A stretch of 64,000 bases of DNA from Mesorhizobium sp. B2-1-8 (GCF_006442545.2 NZ_CP083952.1:3387501-3451500), one strand, 5' to 3'; counted from the first letter of the stretch, positions 20,476 through 30,600 are shown. Numbers and translations are program-made. Notes: generated by a model not told the origin, from the letters alone.

Positions 20476-21027
20476 GACCAGGCGATAGCGTTTCCCCGAT
20501 CTCCTCCAGTCGTCAATTCGTCCTGTGATGATACGAAACAATGCGGGAATTTTGAAGATTCAGGCCACGAAAAAGCCGATGAAATCGATATTCGTCTGAC
20601 ATCCTCCGGGCCACCAAATCTCCGAAGGAAGGGCGCCAAATCCGTGCATCCCGGGTTTCTCGGTCGGCGATCCTCGAAAAAGGGTCGTGGCGCGTATTCA
20701 CAGCCACCGAACCCTCGACAAAATGCACTACTAATTGCACTACAAAATTTCGAAATACGACAGGTAACTATCTGATTTAAAACATCTAAATTTCAGTTCG
20801 AGCCGTCTCGACCGCACCAGTATTTCCCGACAAGCAGTTGTGATCCGGGCGAGCACGTCCTTTTCGGGGCGAGGGCTCCCCATAGACGTTTCGCTTTGAT
20901 CGGATGTTGGGTCGCCACTGGCGGCCCTGCGGAGGCCTTCGGCGCGGGTAGGCCGGCGATCTGCGATCAGCAATCAGCCCCAGAACAATGAAGCAAGGTG
21001 ACTGACGTAACTCGGCCAGCCGGCGAG
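20476..21027. other. Intergenic stretch without recognisable genes
   Basis: About 550 bases between the IS256 fragment and the end of ppc. Short open frames on both strands (such as 20513-20740) have no family signature. An AT-rich patch lies at about 20720-20800. No tRNA or attachment site could be supported. This is the right-hand border of the trb block, so it may hold remnants of deleted sequence. Confidence 0.5.
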
Positions 21028-23702
21028 CTATCCCGTCCACCCCAGTCCAGACGAGATGCAATTGATCGATACGAGCAGGGCGTCGGTTGCCCGCTTTTGA
21101 TCCGTCGTCCTTGCCCTGACATCACGCAGCAGATCGACCTGCAGCCGGTGGATGTCGTCCATCTGCCGCCGCAGACTGTCGAAACGCCGCTTGAACATCG
21201 GAAAGCGCTCGGAAAGATCGCCTCCCGTGAGGTCGCCGATCAGGCGTCGCGTCAACTCGTGTTCAGCGGCGATGCGGGCATGGATTCGGTGGGCCGCGTC
21301 GCTGTCGGACACCAGGCCGGCGTAGAGCCGCGCGATCTCCATGTCCGATTGGTAAAGCGTCTTCTCGGCCTCGTCGACGATCAGGCGAAAGAAGCGCGAG
21401 TGCTCGAACATGCGGCCCAGAAGTTCGCGCCCAGCCTCGCCACGCACCGTGACGAAAGCGCTGAGCGCGCTGCCAATGCCATACCAGCCGGTCAGCAGAT
21501 GACGGTTCTGGCTCCAGGCGAACACCCATGGAATGGCGCGCAGGTCGGCAATGCCGCTGGCACCGAAACGGCGATCCGGCCGTGATCCCATTTTCAGGAG
21601 CGCCAGTTCCGCGACCGGGCTCGCCTCGTTGAAATACTGGAGGAAGCCGGGCTCGGCCATCAACCGGGCATAGGATGCCTGTGACATGCCCGCCAGCGCT
21701 TCCAGCGCCTCATAGAACTCCGGCGTTTCCTTCGGTTCGACATCTCCGGGCGATACGACGCTGTGGGCCAGAACGGCGGCGGCGAGAATTTCGAGCTGGT
21801 TAAGGCCGGTGCCGCGATTGGCGAATTTCGACGATACGACCTCGCCCTGCTCGGTCACCCGCATGGTGCCAGTGACGGTGCCTTGCGGCTGCGCCGCGAT
21901 TGCTCGGCCGGTCGGCGCGCCGCCACGGCTGACAGAGCCGCCGCGACCGTGAAAGAAACTGATCCTGACCTTGTGCTTGCGCCCGACGGCAGCGAGGCGC
22001 TTTTGCGCTTTTGCCAGTTCCCAATTGGAAGCGAGAAAGCCGCCGTCCTTGTTGGAATCCGAATAGCCAAGCATGATTTCCTGGCGCGCGCCGAAATCGC
22101 GCACCGTGCGCCTCACCAAAGAGACGTCGAGCAATCCGTTCAATATGCCCGGCGCGGCCTGCAGATCGGCGATGGTCTCGAACAATGGCACGATCCGCAG
22201 CCTGATTGTGCCGCCGGCGGGCGCGGTTGAGAGTCCGCAATATTGTGCCAGCAGATAGACCGCGAGCAGATCGTCGACCGAGCGGGTCATCGAGAGAACG
22301 AAAGAGCCGACAGCGTCGGGATCCGAGCTGGAGATGTGCTTGGCGATGACGGAGAATGTCGAAAGCAGTTCACCTGCTTCAGGCGAGAGGTGCCTGGCGT
22401 CGATCTCCAGCCGCTCACCCTCGGCGATAGCTTTGCGAATGCGCGCCGACCATTGCGGCGTGCCGGCTTCGGCCGGATCGGCGGGATTTGTCAGTGCAAA
22501 CAGCTCGGCCAGCACGCGGTTGACGACCGTGGAGTTCTGCCGGATGTCGAGCGAGACGGTGCGGAAGCCGAAGCTTCCGACTTGCCAAAGCAGGGGCTGG
22601 ACGAAACGCCTGGCTACCGCGCGCCCTCCGATTGCTTCGAGAACGCGAGACAGCGCGTTCAAATCGGAACGAAACCCCCTGCCGACGGGTACGCTGCCGC
22701 GCTGCCGTCCCGCGTGGCTATTAGGCGGGCAAACAAGGCCGAAGCAAACTGGCGAAGCGGTTCGTCAGGGTTGCGGGCGCTGATCACGTCAGCCTGTCCG
22801 CTTTTATCAAGCGCAGTATGCAACACCGGCTTGAAGCTCGCCGGCAGGTCGATGACGTTCGAACTGGCGCTGAGCACCGTCACCAGCCGCTGCATCTGCG
22901 TCAGATACCAGCCCATGGCGGTATCGCGGTATTCGGCCAGGGCATGGGCGGTGACGGCGGCCGTCACATTCGGGTTGCCGTCGCGGTCGCCGCCGATCCA
23001 CGAGGCATAGCGCATGAAGGAGGGGATTCTGATCGGCGCCGCCGGATAGTGGCGCTCGATGGCGCCTTCAAGCTTGCCATAGAGCTGCGGCGTTGCCTCA
23101 AAGATGACTTCGCGAAAGAAATGCAGCCCCCAGGCGATTTCGCGTTCGACCGTTGGGCGCTCCAGCCGCAGCTCGCCTGTCATCCACAGAAGCTCGATCT
23201 CGCTTTCCAGATCGGCGACCAGCAGGTCGCGTTCGCGTGGCGCCCAGCGCGGCTGGTCGAGCTCGGTCAGCTTGCGATAGATACGTCGGTGGATCTCCAG
23301 CACCGTGACGCGTTTGGCCTCGGTCGGGTGCGCGGTCATGGTCGGGCCGACGCAGAGTTCGTCGAGCCTCGCCTGGACCTCCGCCGCCGAATGGCCGTTC
23401 GCCGCCATCCGCGCGATCACACTGCCGAAGGAGCCGGGCATTTCGTCGACACCGGCGCCTTGTTCGAGTTCGCGACGCGCCCGCATGGCAAGCAACTCGT
23501 CGGCAATCGCCAGCAACTGGAACCAAACGCCGCTCGCCTGAAGCGCCGGGATGCGCTGCTCCGCCGCAAGCGAGACAAGTGACCTGCGTCCGGCCAGAAC
23601 GGCGGCGATCTCGGGCTCGCGCGCGCTTGCGACCTGAAGCAGCAGGCGCAACAAGAGGCTGCGCTCGTCCTCCCGAAATTTGATGCGTCTGCTCTGTTCC
23701 AA
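21028..23702 (-). pseudogene. ppc: Phosphoenolpyruvate carboxylase, split by a frameshift
   Basis: PEP carboxylase makes oxaloacetate from PEP and bicarbonate and feeds the serine cycle. The N-terminal half (ATG 23702) has the catalytic His region GPTMTAHPTEAKR and SWIGGDRDGNPNVT; it stops at 22659 after YPSAGGFVPI. The C-terminal half carries FRTVSLDIRQNSTVV, LGYSDSNKDGGFLASN, the loop FFHGRGGSVSRGGAPTGRAI and a normal C-terminus (stop 21028). One extra G in the C5 tract at 22675-22679 (G5 on the coding strand) would give GGFRSDLNALSRVLEAIGG and a single ~890-residue enzyme. All active-site blocks are otherwise intact. Confidence 0.9.
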
Positions 23703-23708
23703 ACCGCT

Positions 23709-24608
23709 TCAAGCCGCCTTCTTCGTTCGCTCCAGCGTCTCCGCCACCACATCGCCGAAGGACGACGGCGTCGGCACGATGATGACGCCGGCCTCTTTCA
23801 GGATCTCGACCTTTTCCTGCGCGGACTCGCCGAAGGCCGAGATTATGGCGCCGGCATGGCCCATGCGGCGGCCTTTCGGGGCGGAGAGCCCGGCAATGTA
23901 GGCGATCAGCGGCTTCCTCATATTGTCGCGCGCCCAGATCGCGGCTTCGGCTTCCTGCGGTCCGCCGATCTCGCCTATCATCACCACGGCGTCGGTTTCG
24001 TCGTCCTGCTCGAACAGCTTCAGAACGTCCTTGAAGGAGGAGCCGTTGATCGGATCGCCGCCGATGCCGACGCTGGTCGAGACGCCGATGCCGAGCGCCT
24101 TCATCTGCGAGGCGGCCTCGTAGCCCAGCGTGCCCGAGCGGCCGACGATGCCGACGCGGCCGGGAAGGTAGATCGAGCCGGGCATGATGCCCATCAGCGC
24201 CTGCCCCGGCGTGATGATGCCGGCGCAGTTCGGCCCGACCAGCCGCATGCGGTCCTCGAAGCGGTAGCGGCGCATGTAGCGCTTGACCTGCATCATGTCC
24301 TGCGAGGGGATGCCGTCGGTGATGCAGACGCAGAGCTTTATTCCCGCATCCGCGGCCTCCATGATCGAATCGGCGGCGAAGGGCGGCGGCACGAAGACGA
24401 TGCTGGCCTCGGCCCGGGTTTCGCGCACAGCGCCCTTGACGGTGTTGAAGATCGGCAGGCCGAGATGCGTCTGTCCGCCCTTGCCGGGAGTGACGCCGCC
24501 GACGAGCTTGGTGCCGTAGCGCTTCATGTCCTCGGCATGGAAGCTGCCGATCTTGCCGGTGAAACCTTGCACGATGACGCGCGTGCTGCGGTTGAGCAGG
24601 ATTGCCAT
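23709..24608 (-). CDS. mtkB: Malate-CoA ligase alpha subunit (malate thiokinase)
   Basis: A 299-residue, SucD-like subunit that, with MtkA, makes L-malyl-CoA from malate, CoA and ATP. It has the CoA-binding Rossmann start (VIVQGFTGKIGSFHAEDM), GGVTPGKGGQTHLGLPIFN, VGPNCAGIITPGQALMGIMP and the phosphohistidine loop GRRMGHAGAI. The wording of these motifs and the serine-cycle neighbours favour MtkB over succinyl-CoA synthetase. Start ATG 24608 follows a GGGAGG ribosome site. It ends 6 nt before ppc. Confidence 0.9.
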   Translation of the reverse strand: MAILLNRSTRVIVQGFTGKIGSFHAEDMKRYGTKLVGGVTPGKGGQTHLGLPIFNTVKGAVRETRAEASIVFVPPPFAADSIMEAADAGIKLCVCITDGIPSQDMMQVKRYMRRYRFEDRMRLVGPNCAGIITPGQALMGIMPGSIYLPGRVGIVGRSGTLGYEAASQMKALGIGVSTSVGIGGDPINGSSFKDVLKLFEQDDETDAVVMIGEIGGPQEAEAAIWARDNMRKPLIAYIAGLSAPKGRRMGHAGAIISAFGESAQEKVEILKEAGVIIVPTPSSFGDVVAETLERTKKAA

Positions 24609-24622
24609 TTTTCCGTCCTCCC

Positions 24623-25807
24623 TCAAGCTGCTTTTTTCTTGGTGGCCGCGCGCCAAGCGGCGACGGCTTTTTCGGCGGCTTCGGCGAGCGTGTCGGCGAC
24701 GATCACCGCCTCGCCGGAATCGGCCAGGATCTTGCGTCCTTCCTCGGCCCTGGTGCCGGAAAGCCGCACCACCAGCGGCACGTTGACGCCGACCTCGCGG
24801 ATCGCCTTGATGACGCCCTCGGCAACCCAGTCGCAACGGTTGATGCCGGCAAAGATGTTGACCAGGATGGTCTCGACATTCTTGTCGCCGAGCACGGCGC
24901 GGAAGGATTTCGCCACCCGCTCGGGCGAAGCGCCGCCGCCGATGTCGAGGAAATTGGCCGGCTCGCCGCCGGCGATCTTGATCATGTCCATCGTCGCCAT
25001 GGCGAGCCCGGCGCCATTGATGATGCAGCCGATATTGCCGTCGAGGCCGACATAGGAGAGGCCGCGGTCGCTGGCGAAGGTTTCGCGCGGGTCTTCCTGG
25101 CTCTTGTCGCGCAATTCGGAGATTTCGGGCCGCCGGAACAGCGCGTTCTCGTCGAACGACATCTTGGCATCGAGCGCCACTAGGCTGCCGTCGCGGGTCA
25201 CCACCAGCGGATTGATCTCCAGCATCGAGGCGTCGTAGTCGCGGAACACCTGGTAACAGCTGAAGATGGTCTCGGTCGCCTTGCCGATCAGGCTGTCCTC
25301 CAGCCCGAGCCCGAAGGCGATCTCGCGCGCCTGGAAGCGCTGCATGCCGACGCCCGGATCGACGGTGGCGCGGATGATGGAATCCGGCGCTCTTTCGGCG
25401 ATCTCCTCGATCTCCATGCCGCCGGCGGCCGAGGCCACGATCATGACGCGCTCTTCCTTGCGGTCGAGCACGAAGCCGAGATAGAGTTCCTGCGCGATGT
25501 CGACGGCTTCCTCCAGATAGAGCCGCGAGATCAGCTTGCCGCGCGGGCCGGTCTGGTGGGTCACCAGCTTGCGCCCGAGCATGGCTTCGGCGGCGTTGGA
25601 AATCTCCTCGTCATTGGCGCACAGCTTGATGCCGCCGGCCTTGCCGCGCGCGCCGGAATGAACCTGCGCCTTCAGCACCCATTTGCCGCCGCCGATCTCG
25701 CGCGCCCGGTAGGTCGCCTGTTCGGGGCTGTAGGCCAGGCCGCCGCGCGGCACATGCACCCCATGCCGGGCGAGCAGTTCCTTGGCTTGATATTCGTGGA
25801 TGTCCAT
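24623..25807 (-). CDS. mtkA: Malate-CoA ligase beta subunit
   Basis: A 394-residue, SucC-like ATP-grasp subunit. It begins [20 protein letters not shown], contains the ATP-grasp segment [20 protein letters not shown] and ends with the ligase domain ([40 protein letters not shown]). Start chosen at ATG 25807 after GGGGAGGAG. The frame open to 25831 is the leader. It pairs with mtkB, 14 nt downstream. Confidence 0.92.
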   Translation of the reverse strand: MDIHEYQAKELLARHGVHVPRGGLAYSPEQATYRAREIGGGKWVLKAQVHSGARGKAGGIKLCANDEEISNAAEAMLGRKLVTHQTGPRGKLISRLYLEEAVDIAQELYLGFVLDRKEERVMIVASAAGGMEIEEIAERAPDSIIRATVDPGVGMQRFQAREIAFGLGLEDSLIGKATETIFSCYQVFRDYDASMLEINPLVVTRDGSLVALDAKMSFDENALFRRPEISELRDKSQEDPRETFASDRGLSYVGLDGNIGCIINGAGLAMATMDMIKIAGGEPANFLDIGGGASPERVAKSFRAVLGDKNVETILVNIFAGINRCDWVAEGVIKAIREVGVNVPLVVRLSGTRAEEGRKILADSGEAVIVADTLAEAAEKAVAAWRAATKKKAA

Positions 25808-25858
25808 TTTTTCTCCTCCCCAAATCGTCAAGGTGCCGCGAGGCGCGGCTCTCGTTGG

Positions 25859-26809
25859 CTAGTTAAGCTGGCCGGCGCGTTCGATGGCGTCGTTGACCAC
25901 CAGCACGTTGCGCGCCATGCGTTCCGATGCGGCGTCGATCATCTTGCCGTCGAGCGCGGCGGCACCCTTGCCCTGCGCCTCGGCTTCCTTCAGCACTTCG
26001 AGGATGCGGCGGGCGCGCGTGACTTCCTTCTCCGGCGGTGAGAACACCTCGTTGGCCAAGGCAATCTGCGAGGGATGGATCGCCCATTTGCCCTCGATGC
26101 CGAGTGCGGCAGCGCGCCTGGCGGCCGCCTTGTAGCCTTCCGGATCGGAGAAATCGCCGAACGGCCCGTCGATGGCGCGCAACCCATAGGCGCGGCAGGC
26201 CACAGTCATCCGCGACAGGGCGAAATGCCACTGGTCGCCGGGATAGTCGGGATTGAGGCCGCCGATGTTGACGGTGCGCGCCTTGTTGCTGGCGGCATAG
26301 TCGGCAACGCCGAAATGCATCGCCTCCAGCCGGCCTGGCGTCGCGGCAATGGCCTCGACATTGGCCATGCCGAGCGCGGTCTCGATCAGGGCTTCAAGGC
26401 CGACACGTGTCTTGAAACCCTTGGCCATCTCGACCTGGTTGACCATGGCCTCGACCATGTAGAGGTCAGCCGGCACGCCGACCTTCGGCACCAGGATCGT
26501 GTCCAGCCGGTCGCCGGCCTGTTCCATCACGTCGACGACGTCGCGATACATGTAGTGCGTGTCGAGGCCGTTGATGCGTACCGAAACGGTCTTGCCCTTG
26601 GCGCGCCAGTCGATGTCGTTGAGCGCCTGGATGATGTTCTTGCGGGCGCGTTCCTTGTCGGGCGGGGCGACAGCGTCCTCGATGTCGAGGAAGACGAAGT
26701 CGGCGGCGCTGTTGGCCGCCTTGTCGATCATCTCCGGGCTGGAGCCGGGAACCGCCAGTTCGCTGCGCTGCAGCCTGAGTTTCCTGAGGTGGTTGATGGT
26801 GTGGCTCAT
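25859..26809 (-). CDS. mclA: L-malyl-CoA / beta-methylmalyl-CoA lyase
   Basis: A 316-residue HpcH/HpaI-aldolase-family enzyme that splits malyl-CoA to acetyl-CoA and glyoxylate. Seen: RSELAVPGSSPEMIDKAANS, the metal-binding Glu-Asp stretch FVFLDIEDAVAPPDK, VRINGLDTHY, the second metal-ligand region RVGLEALIETALGMANVE and GKWAIHPSQIALANEVFSPP. Length fits the family. ATG 26809 has GGGGAGAG just upstream. The operon places it between sgaA and mtkA, directly before the ligase that makes its substrate. Confidence 0.93.
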   Translation of the reverse strand: MSHTINHLRKLRLQRSELAVPGSSPEMIDKAANSAADFVFLDIEDAVAPPDKERARKNIIQALNDIDWRAKGKTVSVRINGLDTHYMYRDVVDVMEQAGDRLDTILVPKVGVPADLYMVEAMVNQVEMAKGFKTRVGLEALIETALGMANVEAIAATPGRLEAMHFGVADYAASNKARTVNIGGLNPDYPGDQWHFALSRMTVACRAYGLRAIDGPFGDFSDPEGYKAAARRAAALGIEGKWAIHPSQIALANEVFSPPEKEVTRARRILEVLKEAEAQGKGAAALDGKMIDAASERMARNVLVVNDAIERAGQLN

Positions 26810-26820
26810 CTTCTCTCCCC

Positions 26821-28011
26821 TCAGGCGGCTGCGGCGACAGGCATTGCGGCCGAGGCGCGGAAATGCTGGATGGCGGCGCCGACGCCCGAGCCCGGCGCCA
26901 GCCGGACGCCGCAATCGAGCAGCGCCATTTCAGCCGATGACAGCGAGGCCAGCACCATCACCTCGTTCAGCCAGCCGAGATGGCCAATGCGGAAAACCTT
27001 GCCGAACACCTTGTTGAGGCCACCGCCGAGCGATGTCTGGTAAGCCTGGGAGGCGCGCTTGACGACATCGCCGCTGTCGATGCCATCGGGCACGAGAATG
27101 GCGCTGACCGTGTCCGAATGCCATTTCGGCGCCTTGGCACAGAGCTTCAGGCCCCAGGCATCGACCGCCTTGCGCACGCCTTCAGCCAGCCGGTGGTGGC
27201 GGGCAAAGATGGTGTCCAGCCCTTCCTCGGCGATCAAGTCGAGCGAGGCGCGCAGGCCGCGCAGCAGCTGCGTCGCCGGCGTGTAGGGAAAATAGCCGGC
27301 ATCGTTGGCGCGGATCATGTCCTCGAAGGAGAAGAAACAGCGCCGGTGAGTGGCGATTCTGGAAGCGACGAGCGCCTTCTTGCTGACCGACAAGAAGCCG
27401 AGGCCGGCCGGCAGCATGAAACCCTTCTGCGAACCGCTGACGGCGCAGTCGACACCCCATTCTTCCTGGCGGAAATCGATCGAGCCGATCGACGAGACGC
27501 CGTCGACGAAGAGGAGCGCTGGGTGGTTCGCCTCGTCGAGCGCGGCGCGGCAGCCGGCCACGTCACTGGTGACACCTGTCGCCGTCTCGTTCTGGGTGCA
27601 GAAGATCGCCTTGATGCGGTGCGTCTTGTCCGCCTTCAACCGCTCCGCATAGAGGTCCAGCGGAACGCCGGTTCCCCATTCGCAGTCGATCACCTCGACC
27701 TCGAAGCCGAGGCGCTCGGCCATGTCGACCCACAGATGCGAGAACTGGCCGAAGCGCGACATCAGCACGCGGTCGCCGGGGCTGAGCACATTGGTCATCG
27801 CCGCTTCCCAGGCGCCGGTGCCGGAGGACGGATAGATGAAGACGCGGCCGGTCTGGTTCTTGAAGACTTTTTTGATGTCCTCGAACAGCGGCAGGGTGAG
27901 GTCGGGGAAGGAGGCCGCGCGCATGTCCTCCATGGGCAGGTTCATCGCCTGCCGCACCTGTTCGGGGATATTGGTCGGCCCGGGGATGAAAAGATGGGTG
28001 AAACCGGCCAT
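26821..28011 (-). CDS. sgaA: Serine-glyoxylate aminotransferase
   Basis: A 396-residue class V PLP aminotransferase that converts serine and glyoxylate to hydroxypyruvate and glycine, the key transamination of the serine cycle. It begins with HLFIPGPTNIPEQVRQAMNL, has the aspartate region LLFVDGVSSIGSIDFRQEEW and the PLP lysine in SGSQKGFMLPAGLGF. ATG 28011 follows an AGGAGGAG site. It is the first gene of sgaA-mclA-mtkA-mtkB-ppc; the 11-nt gap to mclA indicates one transcript. Confidence 0.95.
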   Translation of the reverse strand: MAGFTHLFIPGPTNIPEQVRQAMNLPMEDMRAASFPDLTLPLFEDIKKVFKNQTGRVFIYPSSGTGAWEAAMTNVLSPGDRVLMSRFGQFSHLWVDMAERLGFEVEVIDCEWGTGVPLDLYAERLKADKTHRIKAIFCTQNETATGVTSDVAGCRAALDEANHPALLFVDGVSSIGSIDFRQEEWGVDCAVSGSQKGFMLPAGLGFLSVSKKALVASRIATHRRCFFSFEDMIRANDAGYFPYTPATQLLRGLRASLDLIAEEGLDTIFARHHRLAEGVRKAVDAWGLKLCAKAPKWHSDTVSAILVPDGIDSGDVVKRASQAYQTSLGGGLNKVFGKVFRIGHLGWLNEVMVLASLSSAEMALLDCGVRLAPGSGVGAAIQHFRASAAMPVAAAA

Positions 28012-28135
28012 GGTGCGAACTCCTCCTGATCCAGCAAAGCGGTGGTGGGGAGTTTCGTTTCGATGGCTGATTGCAGCAACACCTTGGCGGGTAAGAACTT
28101 GCCGCGTGCGGGTGGGTATGGCCTACCCGGTCGCC

Positions 28136-28804
28136 CTACCCGAAAGGCTGCTTCTGGCTGCGCCTCTCTCGTGAATAGAGCGCGACCGCCATGGCGCGGT
28201 TGCGGACGTCCAGCTTGTCGTAGAGATTCTTGAGATGGTACTTCACGGTATTCTCGGAGATGCCGGTCCGGGTCGCGATCTGCAAATTGGTCCAGCCATC
28301 GGACAGCACCGCCAGCAGTTCACGCTCGCGCACGGTAAGCCGGGACAGAGGCGTGTCGTTGACCTTGTTGATGTCGATATAGGGGATGCAGATGCGACCA
28401 TGGGCGACGGCCAGGATCGTGTCGAAGATGATGGCGGGATCGTCGAACTGGAAGCAGTAGCCTTGCGCCCCGAGGCGCACGCACTGTTTCAGGATGCCGA
28501 TGTCATGGTCGTTTGAAAAGACCGCGATGCGGACGTCGAGCTTGCGGCCCTGGACCTCGGCCAGGACGTCCGCGCCGTCCATGTCGGAGAGCTTCCAGCC
28601 GATCACGGCGACATCGAACTCCTGTGCCGCCGCAAGCTCCAGGAAATGCCTGCCGCTTTGTACCGAGGCCAGAAGTTCGAAGCGCCCGTCGCAGTCCAGC
28701 ATTTCACGCAGCGCCGATATGACGAGCGGATTGCGCTCGGCCACGACCACGCGAACGCGCCGCTCTTCGATTGCCTTGTTCTCTGTCCGCGACCTGATCT
28801 TCAA
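28136..28804 (-). CDS. LuxR/FixJ-type regulator with a receiver lacking the phospho-aspartate
   Basis: A 222-residue protein. Residues ~17-135 fold like a receiver, but where the phosphorylated Asp should stand the sequence is AVIGWKLSDMDG, with Gly in its place, and the conserved Lys region reads GYCFQFDDP. The C-terminal LuxR helix-turn-helix is normal (LTVRERELLAVLSDGWTNLQ; GISENTVKYHLKNLYDKLDV). The TTG start at 28802-28804 has a modest GGAAG site. It lies 124 nt upstream of sgaA in the same direction, so it may control the serine-cycle operon by a phosphorylation-independent signal (inference). Confidence 0.85.
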   Translation of the reverse strand: MKIRSRTENKAIEERRVRVVVAERNPLVISALREMLDCDGRFELLASVQSGRHFLELAAAQEFDVAVIGWKLSDMDGADVLAEVQGRKLDVRIAVFSNDHDIGILKQCVRLGAQGYCFQFDDPAIIFDTILAVAHGRICIPYIDINKVNDTPLSRLTVRERELLAVLSDGWTNLQIATRTGISENTVKYHLKNLYDKLDVRNRAMAVALYSRERRSQKQPFG

Positions 28805-29181
28805 CGGCTTCCGGCTTTTTTTATTGCGGCTTGGCGGGTCCAGCCGATGCCTGGACCTGCATCATGACAATTCTGCTCCAATGGCGCGGGGGTGCTCTTT
28901 CCCCAGCGACATCGGCTGTCGCGCCGCCGGAAGCCGAAGCGTGGCCGGCTTTTGATGAAATCGGCAGTCCACTCGGCATCGGGAAAGCACGGCATCAGCA
29001 GGCAAGAACGCATTTGGCCTGAGATTCCCGTGCGTTAGAAGAAAATGTTGCGAAGTTGAAGCGTGCCGGGTCGCCGTTACTTTTGTATGGGCACCGGACC
29101 GAAAACCGGTTTCCACTTTGCGGACTCATGGTCTAGACCTGATTTGCACCTTTTCCGGGATTCTGATGGCGGGAGGCGCTG
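28805..29181. other. Divergent intergenic region with a rhizobial-type repeat
   Basis: This 377-bp gap separates the LuxR-type regulator from mgtE and should hold both promoters. No gene is supported. Near its mgtE end (29096-29140) is a short sequence containing ACCGGACCGAAAACCGGTTT and CCACTTTGCGGACTCATG, of a kind I recall as recurrent in rhizobial intergenic DNA. Confidence 0.5.
29096..29140 (+). repeat. Short intergenic repeat (GAAAACCGGTTTCC type)
   Basis: It contains the near-palindrome ACCG-GACCGAAAA-CCGGT and the string GGTTTCCACTTTGCGGACTC. Assignment to a dispersed rhizobial repeat is from memory; only one copy is in this window. Confidence 0.35.
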
Positions 29182-30600
29182 GTGGAAGGCCAGGACGAAC
29201 GGACGACCGGCGCCAGGGCCGCCGACGAGCACCACGCCGACATCTATGGCGAGGACGGTGCCGTCCTATCGTCCTTCCTTGCCCAGATCGGCGCGGCGAT
29301 CGCCGATCGCGATACGCTGATCCTCAAGCGCCAGGTCGACGACCTGCATCAGTCGGAACTTGGCGACCTCATCGAGGCGCTGCACCCCGAACAGCGGCGC
29401 GCGCTGGTCGAACTGTTGGGCGCCGACTTCGATTTTTCCGCGCTGACCGAAGTCGACGAGGCGATCCGCATGGATATCGTCGACAACCTGCCCAACGCGC
29501 AGATCGCGCAAGCGGTGCAGGCACTCGATTCCGACGATGCGGTCTACATCCTCGAAGACCTCGAGCCGGAAGACCAGGACGAGATCCTGTCGCGGCTGCC
29601 GTTCACCGAGCGGATCAGGCTGCGCCGTTCGCTCGACTACCCGGAAGAGACCGCCGGGCGGCGCATGCAGACCGAGTTCGTCGCGGTGCCGCCATTCTGG
29701 ACCATCGGCCAGACCATCGACTACATGCGCGAGGACAAGAACCTTCCCGACCGCTTCAGCCAGATCTTCGTCATCGATCCGACCTTCAAGCTGCTGGGCG
29801 CCATCGATCTCGACCAGATCCTGCGCACCAAGCGCGCGGTCAAGGTCGAGGAAGTCATGCATGAGACGCGGCACGCCATCCCGGCCACCATGGACCAGGA
29901 AGAGGCGGCGCGGGAATTCGAGCAATACGACCTTTTGTCGGCCGCCGTCGTCGACGAGAACGAGCGGCTGGTCGGCGTGCTGACCATCGACGACGTCGTC
30001 GATGTCATCCAGCAGGAAGCGGAGGAAGACCTGCTGCGCATGGGCGGCGTCGGCGACGAGGAGCTCTCCGACAGCATCCTGGCGACCTCGCGCTCGCGCG
30101 TTCCCTGGCTACTCGTCAACCTGCTGACGGCATTTTTGGCGGCATCGGTGATCGGCCTTTTCGACCGCACGATCGAGCATATCGTGGCGCTCGCCGTGCT
30201 GATGCCGATCGTGGCCGGCATGGGCGGCAATGCCGGTTCGCAGACCATGACCGTCACCGTGCGGGCGCTGGCGACCAGGGATCTCGACATCTACAATGCC
30301 GGCCGCATCATCCGCCGCGAAATGGGCGTCGGCTTCATCAACGGCATCGTCTTCGCCATCCTGATCGGCATCGTCGCGGCCGTCTGGTTCCACGACCCCA
30401 ATCTGGGCGGCATCATCGCCGCGGCGATGATCATCAACATGTTCGTGGCGGCCCTTGCCGGCATCCTGATCCCGTTGCTGCTCGACCGGTTCAAGGTCGA
30501 CCCCGCGGTCGCTTCGGCGGTCTTCGTCACCACCGTTACCGATGTCGTTGGATTCTTTGCTTTCCTTGGCCTCGCGACCTGGTGGTTCAGCGTCCGTTAG
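29182..30600 (+). CDS. mgtE: Magnesium transporter MgtE
   Basis: A 472-residue Mg2+ channel/transporter of the inner membrane. It has an N-terminal helical domain (ELGDLIEALHPEQRRALVEL; DDAVYILEDLEPEDQDEILS), two CBS domains at about residues 150-280 that sense Mg2+, a plug helix, and five membrane helices from about residue 312 with the signature VLMPIVAGMGGNAGSQTMTV and the C-terminal TTVTDVVGFFAFLGLA. The GTG start at 29182 is favoured by GGAGG 5 nt upstream. It stands alone, with its own upstream region. Confidence 0.95.
   Translation: MEGQDERTTGARAADEHHADIYGEDGAVLSSFLAQIGAAIADRDTLILKRQVDDLHQSELGDLIEALHPEQRRALVELLGADFDFSALTEVDEAIRMDIVDNLPNAQIAQAVQALDSDDAVYILEDLEPEDQDEILSRLPFTERIRLRRSLDYPEETAGRRMQTEFVAVPPFWTIGQTIDYMREDKNLPDRFSQIFVIDPTFKLLGAIDLDQILRTKRAVKVEEVMHETRHAIPATMDQEEAAREFEQYDLLSAAVVDENERLVGVLTIDDVVDVIQQEAEEDLLRMGGVGDEELSDSILATSRSRVPWLLVNLLTAFLAASVIGLFDRTIEHIVALAVLMPIVAGMGGNAGSQTMTVTVRALATRDLDIYNAGRIIRREMGVGFINGIVFAILIGIVAAVWFHDPNLGGIIAAAMIINMFVAALAGILIPLLLDRFKVDPAVASAVFVTTVTDVVGFFAFLGLATWWFSVR

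Noticed and set aside
20513..20740. A 75-codon frame on the minus strand between the IS256 fragment and ppc
   Set aside because: No recognisable motif, no clear ribosome site and codon use unlike neighbours; treated as chance.
20795..20835. A tRNA-like 3' end (TTCGAGCC ... ACCA) that could mark an attachment site
   Set aside because: The T-stem does not pair and no other cloverleaf arms are present.
21028..23702. Two separate genes encoding a natural two-subunit PEP carboxylase
   Set aside because: The junction lies at a G tract where one base restores the family sequence, and the second half has only a TTG start within the overlap.
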